Shown: positions 8,850-15,750 of the stretch, piece after piece
How the letters are laid out: each line of letters opens with the position of its first letter
How positions within the stretch are numbered: the stretch's first letter is position 1
Assembly: GCA_002307035.1 (NCBI GenBank)
Contig: DBTL01000174.1
Span: 1-15,750, forward strand
Source of the DNA: Bacteroides sp. UBA1317
Lineage (GTDB): Bacteria; Bacteroidota; Bacteroidia; Bacteroidales; Bacteroidaceae
DNA length: 15,750 bases
Direction: 5' to 3'
Notes under the pieces: model-generated
The model's input: the letters and a program-made list of their open reading frames with translations, nothing else
Databases searched by the model: none
Told to the model about the DNA's origin: nothing
Translations under genes and position numbers: made by a program

Positions 8850-8890
8850 AATGGAATACACATTTTTGAGAGGAAAAAGTGTATTCCATT
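8850..8890 (+). terminator. Strong hairpin after the regulator gene; terminator or operator
   Basis: AATGGAATACAC (8850-8861) is exactly complementary to GTGTATTCCATT (8879-8890), a 12-bp perfect stem. With A8862 bulged, TTTTT (8863-8867) pairs with AAAAA (8874-8878), and the loop is GAGAGG. It begins 24 nt after the regulator stop, which fits a transcription end. There is no good T run downstream, so termination is uncertain. The arms share GTGTATTC with another copy at 8911, so the palindrome may instead be a protein-binding site. Confidence 0.5.
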
Positions 8891-8910
8891 AAATGTTAAA
8901 TACGGAGGCT

Positions 8911-8918
8911 GTGTATTC
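8911..8918 (+). promoter_or_regulatory. Third copy of GTGTATTC motif; candidate activator site
   Basis: GTGTATTC here repeats the sequence at 8879-8886 exactly 32 bp downstream, about three helical turns, and its inverse GAATACAC lies at 8854-8861. The site ends about 40 bp before the TACATTTG element, a distance suited to an upstream activator. That the adjacent regulator binds here is inference. Confidence 0.35.
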
Positions 8919-8958
8919 GTGATGAACGTCTATTTTCTTGTTTGTTTGTTTCTGTCTA

Positions 8959-8966
8959 TACATTTG
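8959..8966 (+). promoter_or_regulatory. Candidate -7 element of the susC-susD operon
   Basis: TACATTTG matches TAnnTTTG. Upstream, TTTG copies end at 8944 and 8948 and CTTG ends at 8940, giving spacers of 14, 10 and 18 bp. None equals the 19 bp seen in the tRNA promoter. A poor -33 element would fit a promoter that depends on an activator. The transcript would carry a leader of about 170 nt. Confidence 0.5.
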
Positions 8967-9144
8967 CGAATGTTCAAGCGACTTTACTTTATGAGAAAGT
9001 TTCTTTTTGAATCACATGACACTGCAAAGACCAAGGGCCCGGTTTTATGCTTTGTACTTAGAGAAAGAAAGAAGGAACTTAATAAAGTAGATTAAAGAAG
9101 ATCATAGAACAAAAAGAAAAAACATTTGTTAAAAACTTAATGCA

Positions 9145-12100
9145 ATGAAGAACAAACCTCTAAAACCTCTTCAAACGAAGAATGCCATATCATGGCTACG
9201 AAGTCTGACTTTCCTGACCTGTATGTTTATAATGACCTTACCTATTCTGGCTCAAAACAAGAGTGTGAGTGGCAAGGTGATTGATCAACACAATGAGCCT
9301 CTAATTGGAGTATCCGTAGTAGTGCAAGGCACTTCAAACGGAGTTATCACTGATTTAGACGGCCACTATATTCTTTCTGTAGCTCCGGGAGCTAAACTCG
9401 AATTTTCATATGTGGGAATGGCTAAACAAGTGATCCAAGTAGGGACACAAACTACCATTAACGTAACACTGAAAGATGATGTTACTGTTTTAACAGAAAC
9501 AGTCGTTATCGGTTACGGTTCGGCAAAAAAAGCTGATTTAACAGGCTCTATTGGAAGTGTAAATTCCGATGCAATATCAAAACAACCTTCTCTTAATGCC
9601 ACACAAGCTATTCAAGGAAAAATTGCAGGAATTAATATCATTAATAATGACGAACCCGGTAGTTCACCGTCCGTTATCGTGAGAGGACTTGGCACAGCAT
9701 TAGGGGGGCGTAATCCCTTGTACATTGTTGATGGCTTCCCTGTTGACAACATAGATAACATTAGTCCATCTGATATTTCATCCATGGACATATTGAAAGA
9801 TGCATCATCTGCATCTATATATGGAGTAAGAGCAGCAAATGGAGTCATTTTAATAACAACAAAAAAAGGAATACTAGGCAAACCTAAAGTTACTTTCGAC
9901 TCATATATAGGCATGAAGAATATATTACACAAAGTCGAAATGGCAAATGCATCTCAATATATTCAATACTTCAATGAGAATCAAGAAACTCTGAGCAGTT
10001 CATGGACACTTGCATCTGCCGATGAGCAATTATACAATACGGATTGGTATGATGCATTGACTGATGTTGGATATTTCAACAATAATCTAGTATCAGTTTC
10101 AGGAGGAAGTGAAACCACTAATTATTTCTTGAGCTATAATTTCTACAATGAAGATGGAATTTTGAAGGACCAAACTTATAATCGCCACACTCTAAGAGAT
10201 AACAATGTTTATAAGCTATTTGGAGATAGATTAAAACTATCTCAGAGTCTAAGTCTAACTTATACAAAGGAAAAGCCAAAGCCATCTAGTGCGTTCAATG
10301 ATGCATATCGCCAGTCTCCATTAGTTCCGATAAAATACTCCAATGGACGTTATGGTATGCCATACGTAAATCAAACAACTGGAATTGTTACTTACGAACA
10401 AGAAGATGATGATGACGTAATAGGATCACTAAATTCAATAGGAAATCCTGTTTATACAGTAAAAAGCACGAATGAATTAACAAACACTTTTACAATTCAA
10501 GGAGGGCTTGAGGCAGAATTTAAAATTAATAATTACCTGAAATTCAACACCCGCTTAGGAGCAACAAAATACTTTTCAAAGACAAGATCTTTTGTAAATA
10601 TAAAGGATAATTGGCTAAATGCTGATCCTACAAGAACTGAAGATGAATTTGCAACTTACCAAACAGACAATCCTACTGTTACAACTTACGCCGATAATAG
10701 TCTGAACATTAGCAAAACAGAAACTCTAAGATGGAACTGGGAGAATTTCTTAACTTTCTCTAAAGATTTCAACAAGCATCATTTAGATGCTACATTGGGA
10801 GCATCGTGTGAGAAAATCAATATTGGTGATGAAATGGGAGTTACTGCATACGGTGTTCCAGAGAAAGAACAATATTGGAATGCAAATTTAGCTTCAGACG
10901 ATTACACTAAAGAGATAAATCAGACATCTTATACGCCGACAGCACTCGCCTCCTATTTTGGACGAGCACAGTATAACTATGATAATAAATACTACGTAAC
11001 AGGAACAATCAGGCGTGATGGAACAAGTACCTTCAAAGATAGTGGTGAATATTGGGGAACATTTCCATCTTTCGGATTTGGATGGACTATTTCAAAAGAG
11101 AACTTTTTCAACAATTTTTTATCAATAGATTATCTTAAATTACGAGGAAGTTGGGGAGAATTAGGTAACCAAGACGTCCCACTGAATGTATCTCAGATAT
11201 TAACATCAACAGGGTCTGCTAATTATAACTACGTACTTGGAAGTAGCCAAGATTTGGTATATGGAGCAGCCTACGGAACTCCCGCTGTAAATCTCACATG
11301 GGAAGTTACACGAGAATGGAGCTTAGGAGCCGATTTTAGTTTATTTGATTTCCGTTTGTCCGGTAATGTAGACTACTATAATAAAAAGAATAAAAATACA
11401 ATCTTATACGTTTCTCCTACATTGGACTCTCAATATGCAGACAATTATTATGCACATGGCGCTTCAGTCGTTAATAAAGGTCTCGAATTGTCACTCTCTT
11501 GGAAAGACAATTTAACAAAAGATCTTTCTTATGAAATTGGCGTTAATTATTCACTAAACAACAATAAAGTTACTAGTGTAAAAACTGGTTATGATGGAGC
11601 AACAGGAGGAAGTTTATCTAATGGACAAATTACCAAACGTTTAAAAGTAGGACAGCCTCTTTACTCATGGTGGATGTATGAAGCTGATGGCGTTTGGCAA
11701 AACCAAACAGAAATTGACGAAGCAGAAGCAACATTGGGAACTCCACTACCAGGCTATCTAAAATACAAAGATCAAAATAGTGATGGAGTTATTGACACAA
11801 ATGATAAAAAATATCTTGGCTCTTACGTCCCTACTTATAATTACGGAGTACACTTAGCTCTAAAATACAAAGATATAGATTTCAATGTTGATGGATATGG
11901 AGTAGGTGGAAATAAAATATATAATGGATTAAAAGGGACGAGAATTGATGGAGGTGAGAATATAGCCTACGAGACTTATAAAAACAGATGGACCGGAGAT
12001 GGGTCTACCAATAAAAATCCTGGTGCAGCTAGAGACTCTTATGCTTCTAGTTATTATCTGGAAAGTGGTGCTTTCTTCAGAATCAATAATATTACTGTAG

Positions 12101-12303
12101 GATATACCTTAGATAAGCTTTTAGCAAATAAAGTAAGATTATACTTGACGGCTCAAAATCCCTTTATATTTACTAAATACACAGGATTTTCTCCTGAAAT
12201 AGCTGGCTCAAATAGTGGTTCACCCAGCGAGACAGCCGGTATTGAAATATCTGCTTATCCAACCACAAAGAATTTCATCTTTGGAGTAAACATCCAATTT
12301 TAG
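9145..12303 (+). CDS. SusC/RagA-family TonB-dependent outer-membrane transporter
   Basis: This 1052-residue protein is an outer-membrane beta-barrel that imports oligosaccharides into the periplasm, powered by TonB-ExbB-ExbD. The signal peptide ends near LAQ (35-37). A carboxypeptidase-regulatory-like domain covers about 41-112, with SGKVIDQHNEPLIGVSVVV and TDLDGHYILS. A TonB-box-like TETVVIGYG lies at 117-125. The plug domain (about 130-242) has the SusC signatures VIVRGLGT, NPLYIVDGFPV and SASIYGVRAANGVILITT. The rest is the barrel; DQNSDGVIDTND (from residue 876) is the calcium-site-like loop common in SusC proteins, and the chain ends in a barrel-closing strand with terminal Phe. Length is normal for the family. 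The start lies 4 bases after another ATG (9140) in a different frame. SusD follows after 23 bp, so the two are surely one operon. The middle and end of the gene look more A/T-rich than the housekeeping genes to the left. Confidence 0.95.
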   Translation: MKNKPLKPLQTKNAISWLRSLTFLTCMFIMTLPILAQNKSVSGKVIDQHNEPLIGVSVVVQGTSNGVITDLDGHYILSVAPGAKLEFSYVGMAKQVIQVGTQTTINVTLKDDVTVLTETVVIGYGSAKKADLTGSIGSVNSDAISKQPSLNATQAIQGKIAGINIINNDEPGSSPSVIVRGLGTALGGRNPLYIVDGFPVDNIDNISPSDISSMDILKDASSASIYGVRAANGVILITTKKGILGKPKVTFDSYIGMKNILHKVEMANASQYIQYFNENQETLSSSWTLASADEQLYNTDWYDALTDVGYFNNNLVSVSGGSETTNYFLSYNFYNEDGILKDQTYNRHTLRDNNVYKLFGDRLKLSQSLSLTYTKEKPKPSSAFNDAYRQSPLVPIKYSNGRYGMPYVNQTTGIVTYEQEDDDDVIGSLNSIGNPVYTVKSTNELTNTFTIQGGLEAEFKINNYLKFNTRLGATKYFSKTRSFVNIKDNWLNADPTRTEDEFATYQTDNPTVTTYADNSLNISKTETLRWNWENFLTFSKDFNKHHLDATLGASCEKINIGDEMGVTAYGVPEKEQYWNANLASDDYTKEINQTSYTPTALASYFGRAQYNYDNKYYVTGTIRRDGTSTFKDSGEYWGTFPSFGFGWTISKENFFNNFLSIDYLKLRGSWGELGNQDVPLNVSQILTSTGSANYNYVLGSSQDLVYGAAYGTPAVNLTWEVTREWSLGADFSLFDFRLSGNVDYYNKKNKNTILYVSPTLDSQYADNYYAHGASVVNKGLELSLSWKDNLTKDLSYEIGVNYSLNNNKVTSVKTGYDGATGGSLSNGQITKRLKVGQPLYSWWMYEADGVWQNQTEIDEAEATLGTPLPGYLKYKDQNSDGVIDTNDKKYLGSYVPTYNYGVHLALKYKDIDFNVDGYGVGGNKIYNGLKGTRIDGGENIAYETYKNRWTGDGSTNKNPGAARDSYASSYYLESGAFFRINNITVGYTLDKLLANKVRLYLTAQNPFIFTKYTGFSPEIAGSNSGSPSETAGIEISAYPTTKNFIFGVNIQF

Positions 12304-12326
12304 TATATTACTTAAGACTAATAATA

Positions 12327-13751
12327 ATGAAAACAAAAAACTATATAAGGATTTCACTAGCATTAATAGCTTTATGCACAACAAGCTGTAATGACTTTCT
12401 TAATGTTGACTCCCAAGAAACGGTAGAAGCTACCGACAGTACAAGTGTCTATACTCCAGTGATGTTTGTGAATGGAGTCTATGGTATGTTCACTGATTGG
12501 GCTTACGCCTTTTCTTATTTGGGAATTACAGAAATTATATCTGATAATGCAGACAAAGGAAGTTCAACCACTGACACGGGAGGTGATAAAGATGTACTTG
12601 ATGCTTTAACCTTCACCGCATCTAGCAGCTCCATTGAAGTTATGTGGGAACAATGGTATAAATCCATCGGAAGGGCCACTCAGGCCATCACTTACATCGA
12701 GAATTATGGATTAGAAGATGAAGACTATAAGAACAGACTCATTGGTGAATGCCGCTTTTTAAGAGGATTAAATTATTTCTTCTTGGTTAGAGGATGGGGA
12801 GCTGTCCCTATTCAATCAGAAGATCTAGCAGTAAGAGCCTCGGTTTCTACTGTCTATAAATATATAGAAGAAGATTTAAAATATGCAGCATTGACATTAC
12901 CGCTAAAAAGTGCATATGATGATGATGATTTAGGAAGAGCAACAAAAGGCGCAGCCCAAGCCTTGCTTTCCAAAGTCTATTTATATCAAGAGGATTGGGA
13001 AAATGCATACAATTATGCTGATTCCGTAATAAGTTCGGGAGAATATGCTTTAGAAGTGGATTATGCAAATATCTGGAAAGAAGAGTATGAAAATGGGGAT
13101 GAATCCATCTTCGAATTCCAAGCGAGAGGTGAATCAACAGCCCATGGGATACAACAATATTCTCAAGTACAAGCACCACGTGGTGGAGGATTTAGCGGCT
13201 GGGGATTTAACGTTCCAAGTGATGATATGTTAGCTGCTTATAATGACGAAGGTGACACCATTAGAAGGAATGCCGTAATTATATTTAGAGGACAAACTCT
13301 TTATGACGGAGAAGTGGTTGGCTCAGGAGCAACAAACCCTATGTATAACTATAAAGCCTATTCAAGCGCAAATCAGGCTGATTCAGAATCCGACAAGAAT
13401 ATACGCTATTTGCGTTTGGGTGAAATATATCTAATATTAGCTGAGGCTGCAAATGAATTAGGAGAAACCTCAATTGCTCTTAATGCCATTAACGCCATTA
13501 GAGAACGTGTTGGTCTCGCTGATGTAACAACAACCGATCAGAGTGAATTACGTGAAGCTATCTGGAAAGAACGTCGCCTCGAACTGGCTTTTGAGCATGA
13601 TAGATGGTTCGATCTTATTCGGACTAGTCAAGCAGAAAGTGTTATGACTACTCTTGGAAAGTCTTATGTTGCAAACAAGCATGAACTATTTCCTATTCCA
13701 GAAGAACAGATTCTTGAGACTCCGACTATGGAACAAAACCCAGGATGGTGA
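12327..13751 (+). CDS. SusD/RagB-family glycan-binding outer-membrane lipoprotein
   Basis: This 474-residue surface lipoprotein is expected to cap the SusC barrel and bind the glycan at the cell surface. The signal peptide ends in ALCTTSC with Cys21 lipidated, followed by NDFLNVDSQE, the usual start of mature SusD proteins. Helical TPR-like segments follow, including GECRFLRGLNYFFLVRGWG (about 139-157) and KGAAQALLSKVYLYQEDWENA (split near 207-227). The C-terminal part has the family marks RYLRLGEIYLILAEAANELG, INAIRERVGL, WKERRLELAFEHDRWFDLIR and the final FPIPEEQILETPTMEQNPGW. The glycan-contacting residues cannot be assigned by eye. It is a little shorter than many SusD proteins but complete. 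A palindromic element lies 160 bp after the stop. Confidence 0.94.
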   Translation: MKTKNYIRISLALIALCTTSCNDFLNVDSQETVEATDSTSVYTPVMFVNGVYGMFTDWAYAFSYLGITEIISDNADKGSSTTDTGGDKDVLDALTFTASSSSIEVMWEQWYKSIGRATQAITYIENYGLEDEDYKNRLIGECRFLRGLNYFFLVRGWGAVPIQSEDLAVRASVSTVYKYIEEDLKYAALTLPLKSAYDDDDLGRATKGAAQALLSKVYLYQEDWENAYNYADSVISSGEYALEVDYANIWKEEYENGDESIFEFQARGESTAHGIQQYSQVQAPRGGGFSGWGFNVPSDDMLAAYNDEGDTIRRNAVIIFRGQTLYDGEVVGSGATNPMYNYKAYSSANQADSESDKNIRYLRLGEIYLILAEAANELGETSIALNAINAIRERVGLADVTTTDQSELREAIWKERRLELAFEHDRWFDLIRTSQAESVMTTLGKSYVANKHELFPIPEEQILETPTMEQNPGW

Positions 13752-14286
13752 ATTTAATAAAGCAAAGCCAATAAACAGGTCAAACATTATTATGTAAAGC
13801 GATATGACATGGCGACAGTTTGCCAGAGTGAAGACTCCACTAGATAAGCAGCAGAAGTAATGTAGAAACAGGCAACCTTTTACATTTGACAAATAAAAAA
13901 TTATAATAAATTCATGAGGGCGTGTCATAAGTCCATTTTTTAGGTTTTTACCCCTTCCACAATCCTTGTAGCAAGGGTAAAATGAAGGAATTTAGACTTT
14001 TGACACACCCTCATGCTAATTTCATTATTAAAACAGATTTTTATATGATTGGAATAATATCACCGCCGACAACTCTTAGAATAAAAGATGCAGTTCTTTA
14101 CCGGAGTAATCGTATTTCTACCCCTATAACTAATTAAACCTAAATCTCACGATTAATAGTGATTGCATTCTACAGCCAATATTTAAAGATGGCAATAGGC
14201 TCTTTTTCGCATCATTTGATTATAAAGAAATAGTAACTACAATAAATACACATCTAATTTACATTATTAATAATATACTGATAATT
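13752..14286. other. SusD-bglX intergenic region (535 bp)
   Basis: No gene is supported here. Only very short frames occur, such as 18 codons from 13804 and 30 codons from 14045, with no visible family features. The main feature is the 103-bp palindromic element at 13913-14015. The last 270 bp are A/T-rich and must hold any bglX promoter, but I find no clean TAnnTTTG. A perfect A/T palindrome (ATTATTAATAAT) lies at 14263-14274, and AATACACAT at 14245-14253 repeats nine bases of the hairpin arm before susC. Confidence 0.65.
13913..14015. repeat. 103-bp palindromic MITE-like element
   Basis: The ends are TGAGGGCGTGTCATAAGTC (13915-13933) and GACTTTTGACACACCCTCA (13995-14013), inverted repeats matching at 17 of 19 positions, extended outward by CA/TG. 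The inside is also palindromic: TTTTTACCC with GGGTAAAA, and a perfect CCTTG-TAG-CAAGG hairpin at 13964-13976. It has no coding capacity. GAGGGTGTGTCA-type ends resemble ends of Bacteroides insertion sequences as I recall them, so it may be a non-autonomous element mobilised by a transposase encoded elsewhere. No clear target-site duplication is visible. As RNA it would form a long hairpin and may end the susC-susD transcript. Confidence 0.65.
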
Positions 14287-15750
14287 ATGAAGAAATTGAT
14301 GATTCTTCTTTTTTGCTTTATTTCTGCAAATATACTTGCTCAGAATAAAGATATAGACATGAACCGCTTCATCGACAATCTGATGAAGAAGATGACGTTG
14401 GAAGAGAAGATCGGACAACTCAATCTTCCGGTAAGTGGTGAAATTACTACCGGACAGGCTAAGAGTAGTGATGTTGCACAGAAGATTCGCACAGGACAGG
14501 TAGGCGGATTATTCAATCTCAAAGGGGTAGAAAAGATTAAAGATGTACAAAAGTTGGCTGTTAAAGAGAGCCGACTAGGTATTCCGTTGCTCTTCGGCAT
14601 GGACGTTGTTCATGGCTATGAAACGGTATTTCCTATCCCATTAGGACTGGCTTGCACATGGAACATGGCAGCCATTGAGCAATCGGCGCGCATTGCAGCA
14701 ACAGAGGCAAGCGCCGATGGCATTAGTTGGACATTCAGTCCAATGGTGGATATAAGCAGAGATGCCCGTTGGGGTCGTGTTTCTGAAGGTAGTGGAGAAG
14801 ATCCATTCCTAGGTGGTGAGATAGCTAAAGCCATGATAAAGGGATATCAGGGAAACAGCATGGCAAACAAAAACGAAATCATGGCTTGCGTAAAGCATTT
14901 CGCTCTTTACGGAGCAGCCGAAGCAGGACGTGATTATAATACGGTGGACATGAGTCAAAACCGTATGTTTAATGAATATATGCTTCCTTACAAAGCGGCC
15001 GTTGAAGCTGGTGCCGGAAGTGTAATGGTCTCTTTTAACGAAATAAACGGAATTCCTGCAACAGCCAATAAGTGGTTACTTACAGACGTACTTCGCAAGC
15101 AATGGGGTTTCAAGGGTTTTGTGGTAAGTGACTTTACAGGAATCTCTGAAATGGTTAACCACGGCATCGGTGATTTACAAACAGTTTCCGCACGAGCACT
15201 CAATGCCGGTACGGACATGGATATGGTTAGTGACGGTTTTATTGGCACAATAAAGAAATCGATTCAGGAAGGTAAGGTTTCCGAGGAAACAGTCAACACG
15301 GCTTGTCGCCGTATCTTAGAGGCTAAGTATAAACTCGGACTCTTTGAGGATCCTTATAAGTATTGCGATGTGAAGCGCCCTGCAAAGGAAATTTATACGC
15401 CCGAGCATCGTGCCATCGCTCGGAAGATAGCTGCCGAGAGTTTTGTTCTGCTCAAGAACGAAAAAAATACATTGCCCCTTCGCAAGCAGGGAACGGTTGC
15501 TGTTGTGGGACCATTAGCGAATACTCGTTCGAATATGCCGGGCACTTGGAGCGTGGCAGCCCGACTGGATAAATCGGCTTCATTGGTAGAGGGTCTGCAA
15601 GAGGTACTAGGCAAAAAAGCAAACGTTGTGTATGCGAAAGGAAGTAACCTGATGGAAGATGCCGCATACGAGGAACGTGCAACAACCTTCGGGCGCAGCC
15701 TGAACAGAGACAATCGCACAAGACAAGAGCTGCTCGACGAGGCACTCAAT
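14287..15750 (+). CDS. bglX: Glycoside hydrolase family 3 beta-glucosidase (BglX-like), cut by window edge
   Basis: This enzyme would release glucose or a similar sugar from the non-reducing end of beta-linked oligosaccharides, probably in the periplasm. The 488 codons in the window carry a signal peptide (MKKLMILLFCFISANILAQ, 1-19) and the GH3 barrel domain. Visible motifs are MTLEEKIGQL (36-45), GIPLLFGMDVVHG (98-110), FSPMVDISRDARWGR (150-164, substrate pocket), SEGSGEDPFLGG (166-177), CVKHFALYG (201-209) and GFKGFVVSDFTGI (274-286), in which Asp282 is the expected nucleophile. The second domain begins near 385 (RKIAAESFVLLKNEKNTLPL). The family is usually about 750 residues, so roughly a third is missing and the acid/base glutamate is expected outside. 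It is separated from susD by 535 bp and an inverted-repeat element, so it may have its own promoter. The start ATG opens directly into the signal peptide. Confidence 0.95.
   Translation, partial: MKKLMILLFCFISANILAQNKDIDMNRFIDNLMKKMTLEEKIGQLNLPVSGEITTGQAKSSDVAQKIRTGQVGGLFNLKGVEKIKDVQKLAVKESRLGIPLLFGMDVVHGYETVFPIPLGLACTWNMAAIEQSARIAATEASADGISWTFSPMVDISRDARWGRVSEGSGEDPFLGGEIAKAMIKGYQGNSMANKNEIMACVKHFALYGAAEAGRDYNTVDMSQNRMFNEYMLPYKAAVEAGAGSVMVSFNEINGIPATANKWLLTDVLRKQWGFKGFVVSDFTGISEMVNHGIGDLQTVSARALNAGTDMDMVSDGFIGTIKKSIQEGKVSEETVNTACRRILEAKYKLGLFEDPYKYCDVKRPAKEIYTPEHRAIARKIAAESFVLLKNEKNTLPLRKQGTVAVVGPLANTRSNMPGTWSVAARLDKSASLVEGLQEVLGKKANVVYAKGSNLMEDAAYEERATTFGRSLNRDNRTRQELLDEALN

Larger units (their letters stand above)
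8826..9144. other. Regulator-susC intergenic region (319 bp)
   Basis: I see no convincing gene here. An 84-codon open frame at 8841-9095 starts inside a long hairpin, has no recognisable domain and an unusual composition, so I treat it as chance. The region holds the hairpin at 8850-8890, a further GTGTATTC copy at 8911-8918, a GTTT tandem repeat at 8940-8951 and a TACATTTG promoter element at 8959-8966. A purine-rich leader of about 170 nt before susC follows. Confidence 0.7.

Noticed and set aside
8841..9095. 84-codon open frame between the regulator and susC
   Set aside because: It starts at a TTG-like context next to and across a perfect hairpin, overlaps the susC promoter and leader, and its translation shows no domain or credible signal structure.
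8967..9144. Antisense small RNA in the susC leader, as known for some PULs
   Set aside because: I looked for a minus-strand TAnnTTTG (CAAAnnTA on the plus strand) and found none in this stretch.
13804..13860. 18-codon frame after susD as a small protein or transposase remnant
   Set aside because: Too short, without ribosome site or recognisable motif.
14045..14137. 30-codon frame in the gap before bglX
   Set aside because: No ribosome site, no motif and no neighbour evidence; the length is expected by chance.
15393..15749. Minus-strand frames of 118 and 97 codons at the right edge
   Set aside because: They are antisense to the conserved GH3 reading frame and have no features of their own.

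Overview
The window reads as a chromosomal segment of a Bacteroidales bacterium, most likely a Bacteroides or close relative. The support is a SusC/SusD outer-membrane pair, a membrane-spanning regulator with a propeller and triple-tyrosine sensor, GlyRS of the single-chain class II type, promoters of the Bacteroides form (TTTG, about 19 bp, TAnnTTTG), and weak or absent Shine-Dalgarno sequences. The exact species cannot be read from the sequence.

Left part (1-5836) is housekeeping. A glycyl-tRNA synthetase gene runs leftward off the window edge. Divergent from it is a rightward cluster: a topoisomerase IV ParC-type A subunit, a small predicted envelope protein (DUF3316-like) starting 4 bp after it, and an S41-family lipoprotein peptidase 15 bp further on. 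Then comes a stand-alone tRNA-Leu(UAG) unit with its own consensus promoter and a clear intrinsic terminator.

Right part (5994-15750) looks like a polysaccharide utilization locus (PUL). It begins with a 943-residue regulator that joins a periplasmic sensor (two-component-type Reg_prop propeller plus Y_Y_Y domain), one membrane helix, a coiled coil and a LuxR-like helix-turn-helix in one chain, with no kinase or receiver. A strong hairpin and repeated GTGTATTC motifs lie between it and the transport genes. These are a SusC-type TonB-dependent transporter and a SusD-type glycan-binding lipoprotein. After a 535-bp gap holding a 103-bp palindromic, MITE-like element comes a secreted family GH3 beta-glucosidase (BglX-like) that runs off the right edge. 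The inferred scheme is: glycan captured by SusD and imported by SusC, beta-linked oligosaccharides trimmed in the periplasm by the GH3 enzyme, and the product or intermediate sensed by the regulator, which then induces the operon. The presence of GH3 suggests a beta-glucan or other beta-glycoside substrate, but the exact glycan cannot be told from this window.

I see no CRISPR array, phage, complete insertion sequence or defence system. The items most worth a second look are the motif cluster in front of susC, the tandem GTTT repeat at its promoter, the palindromic element after susD, and the kinase-less regulator.
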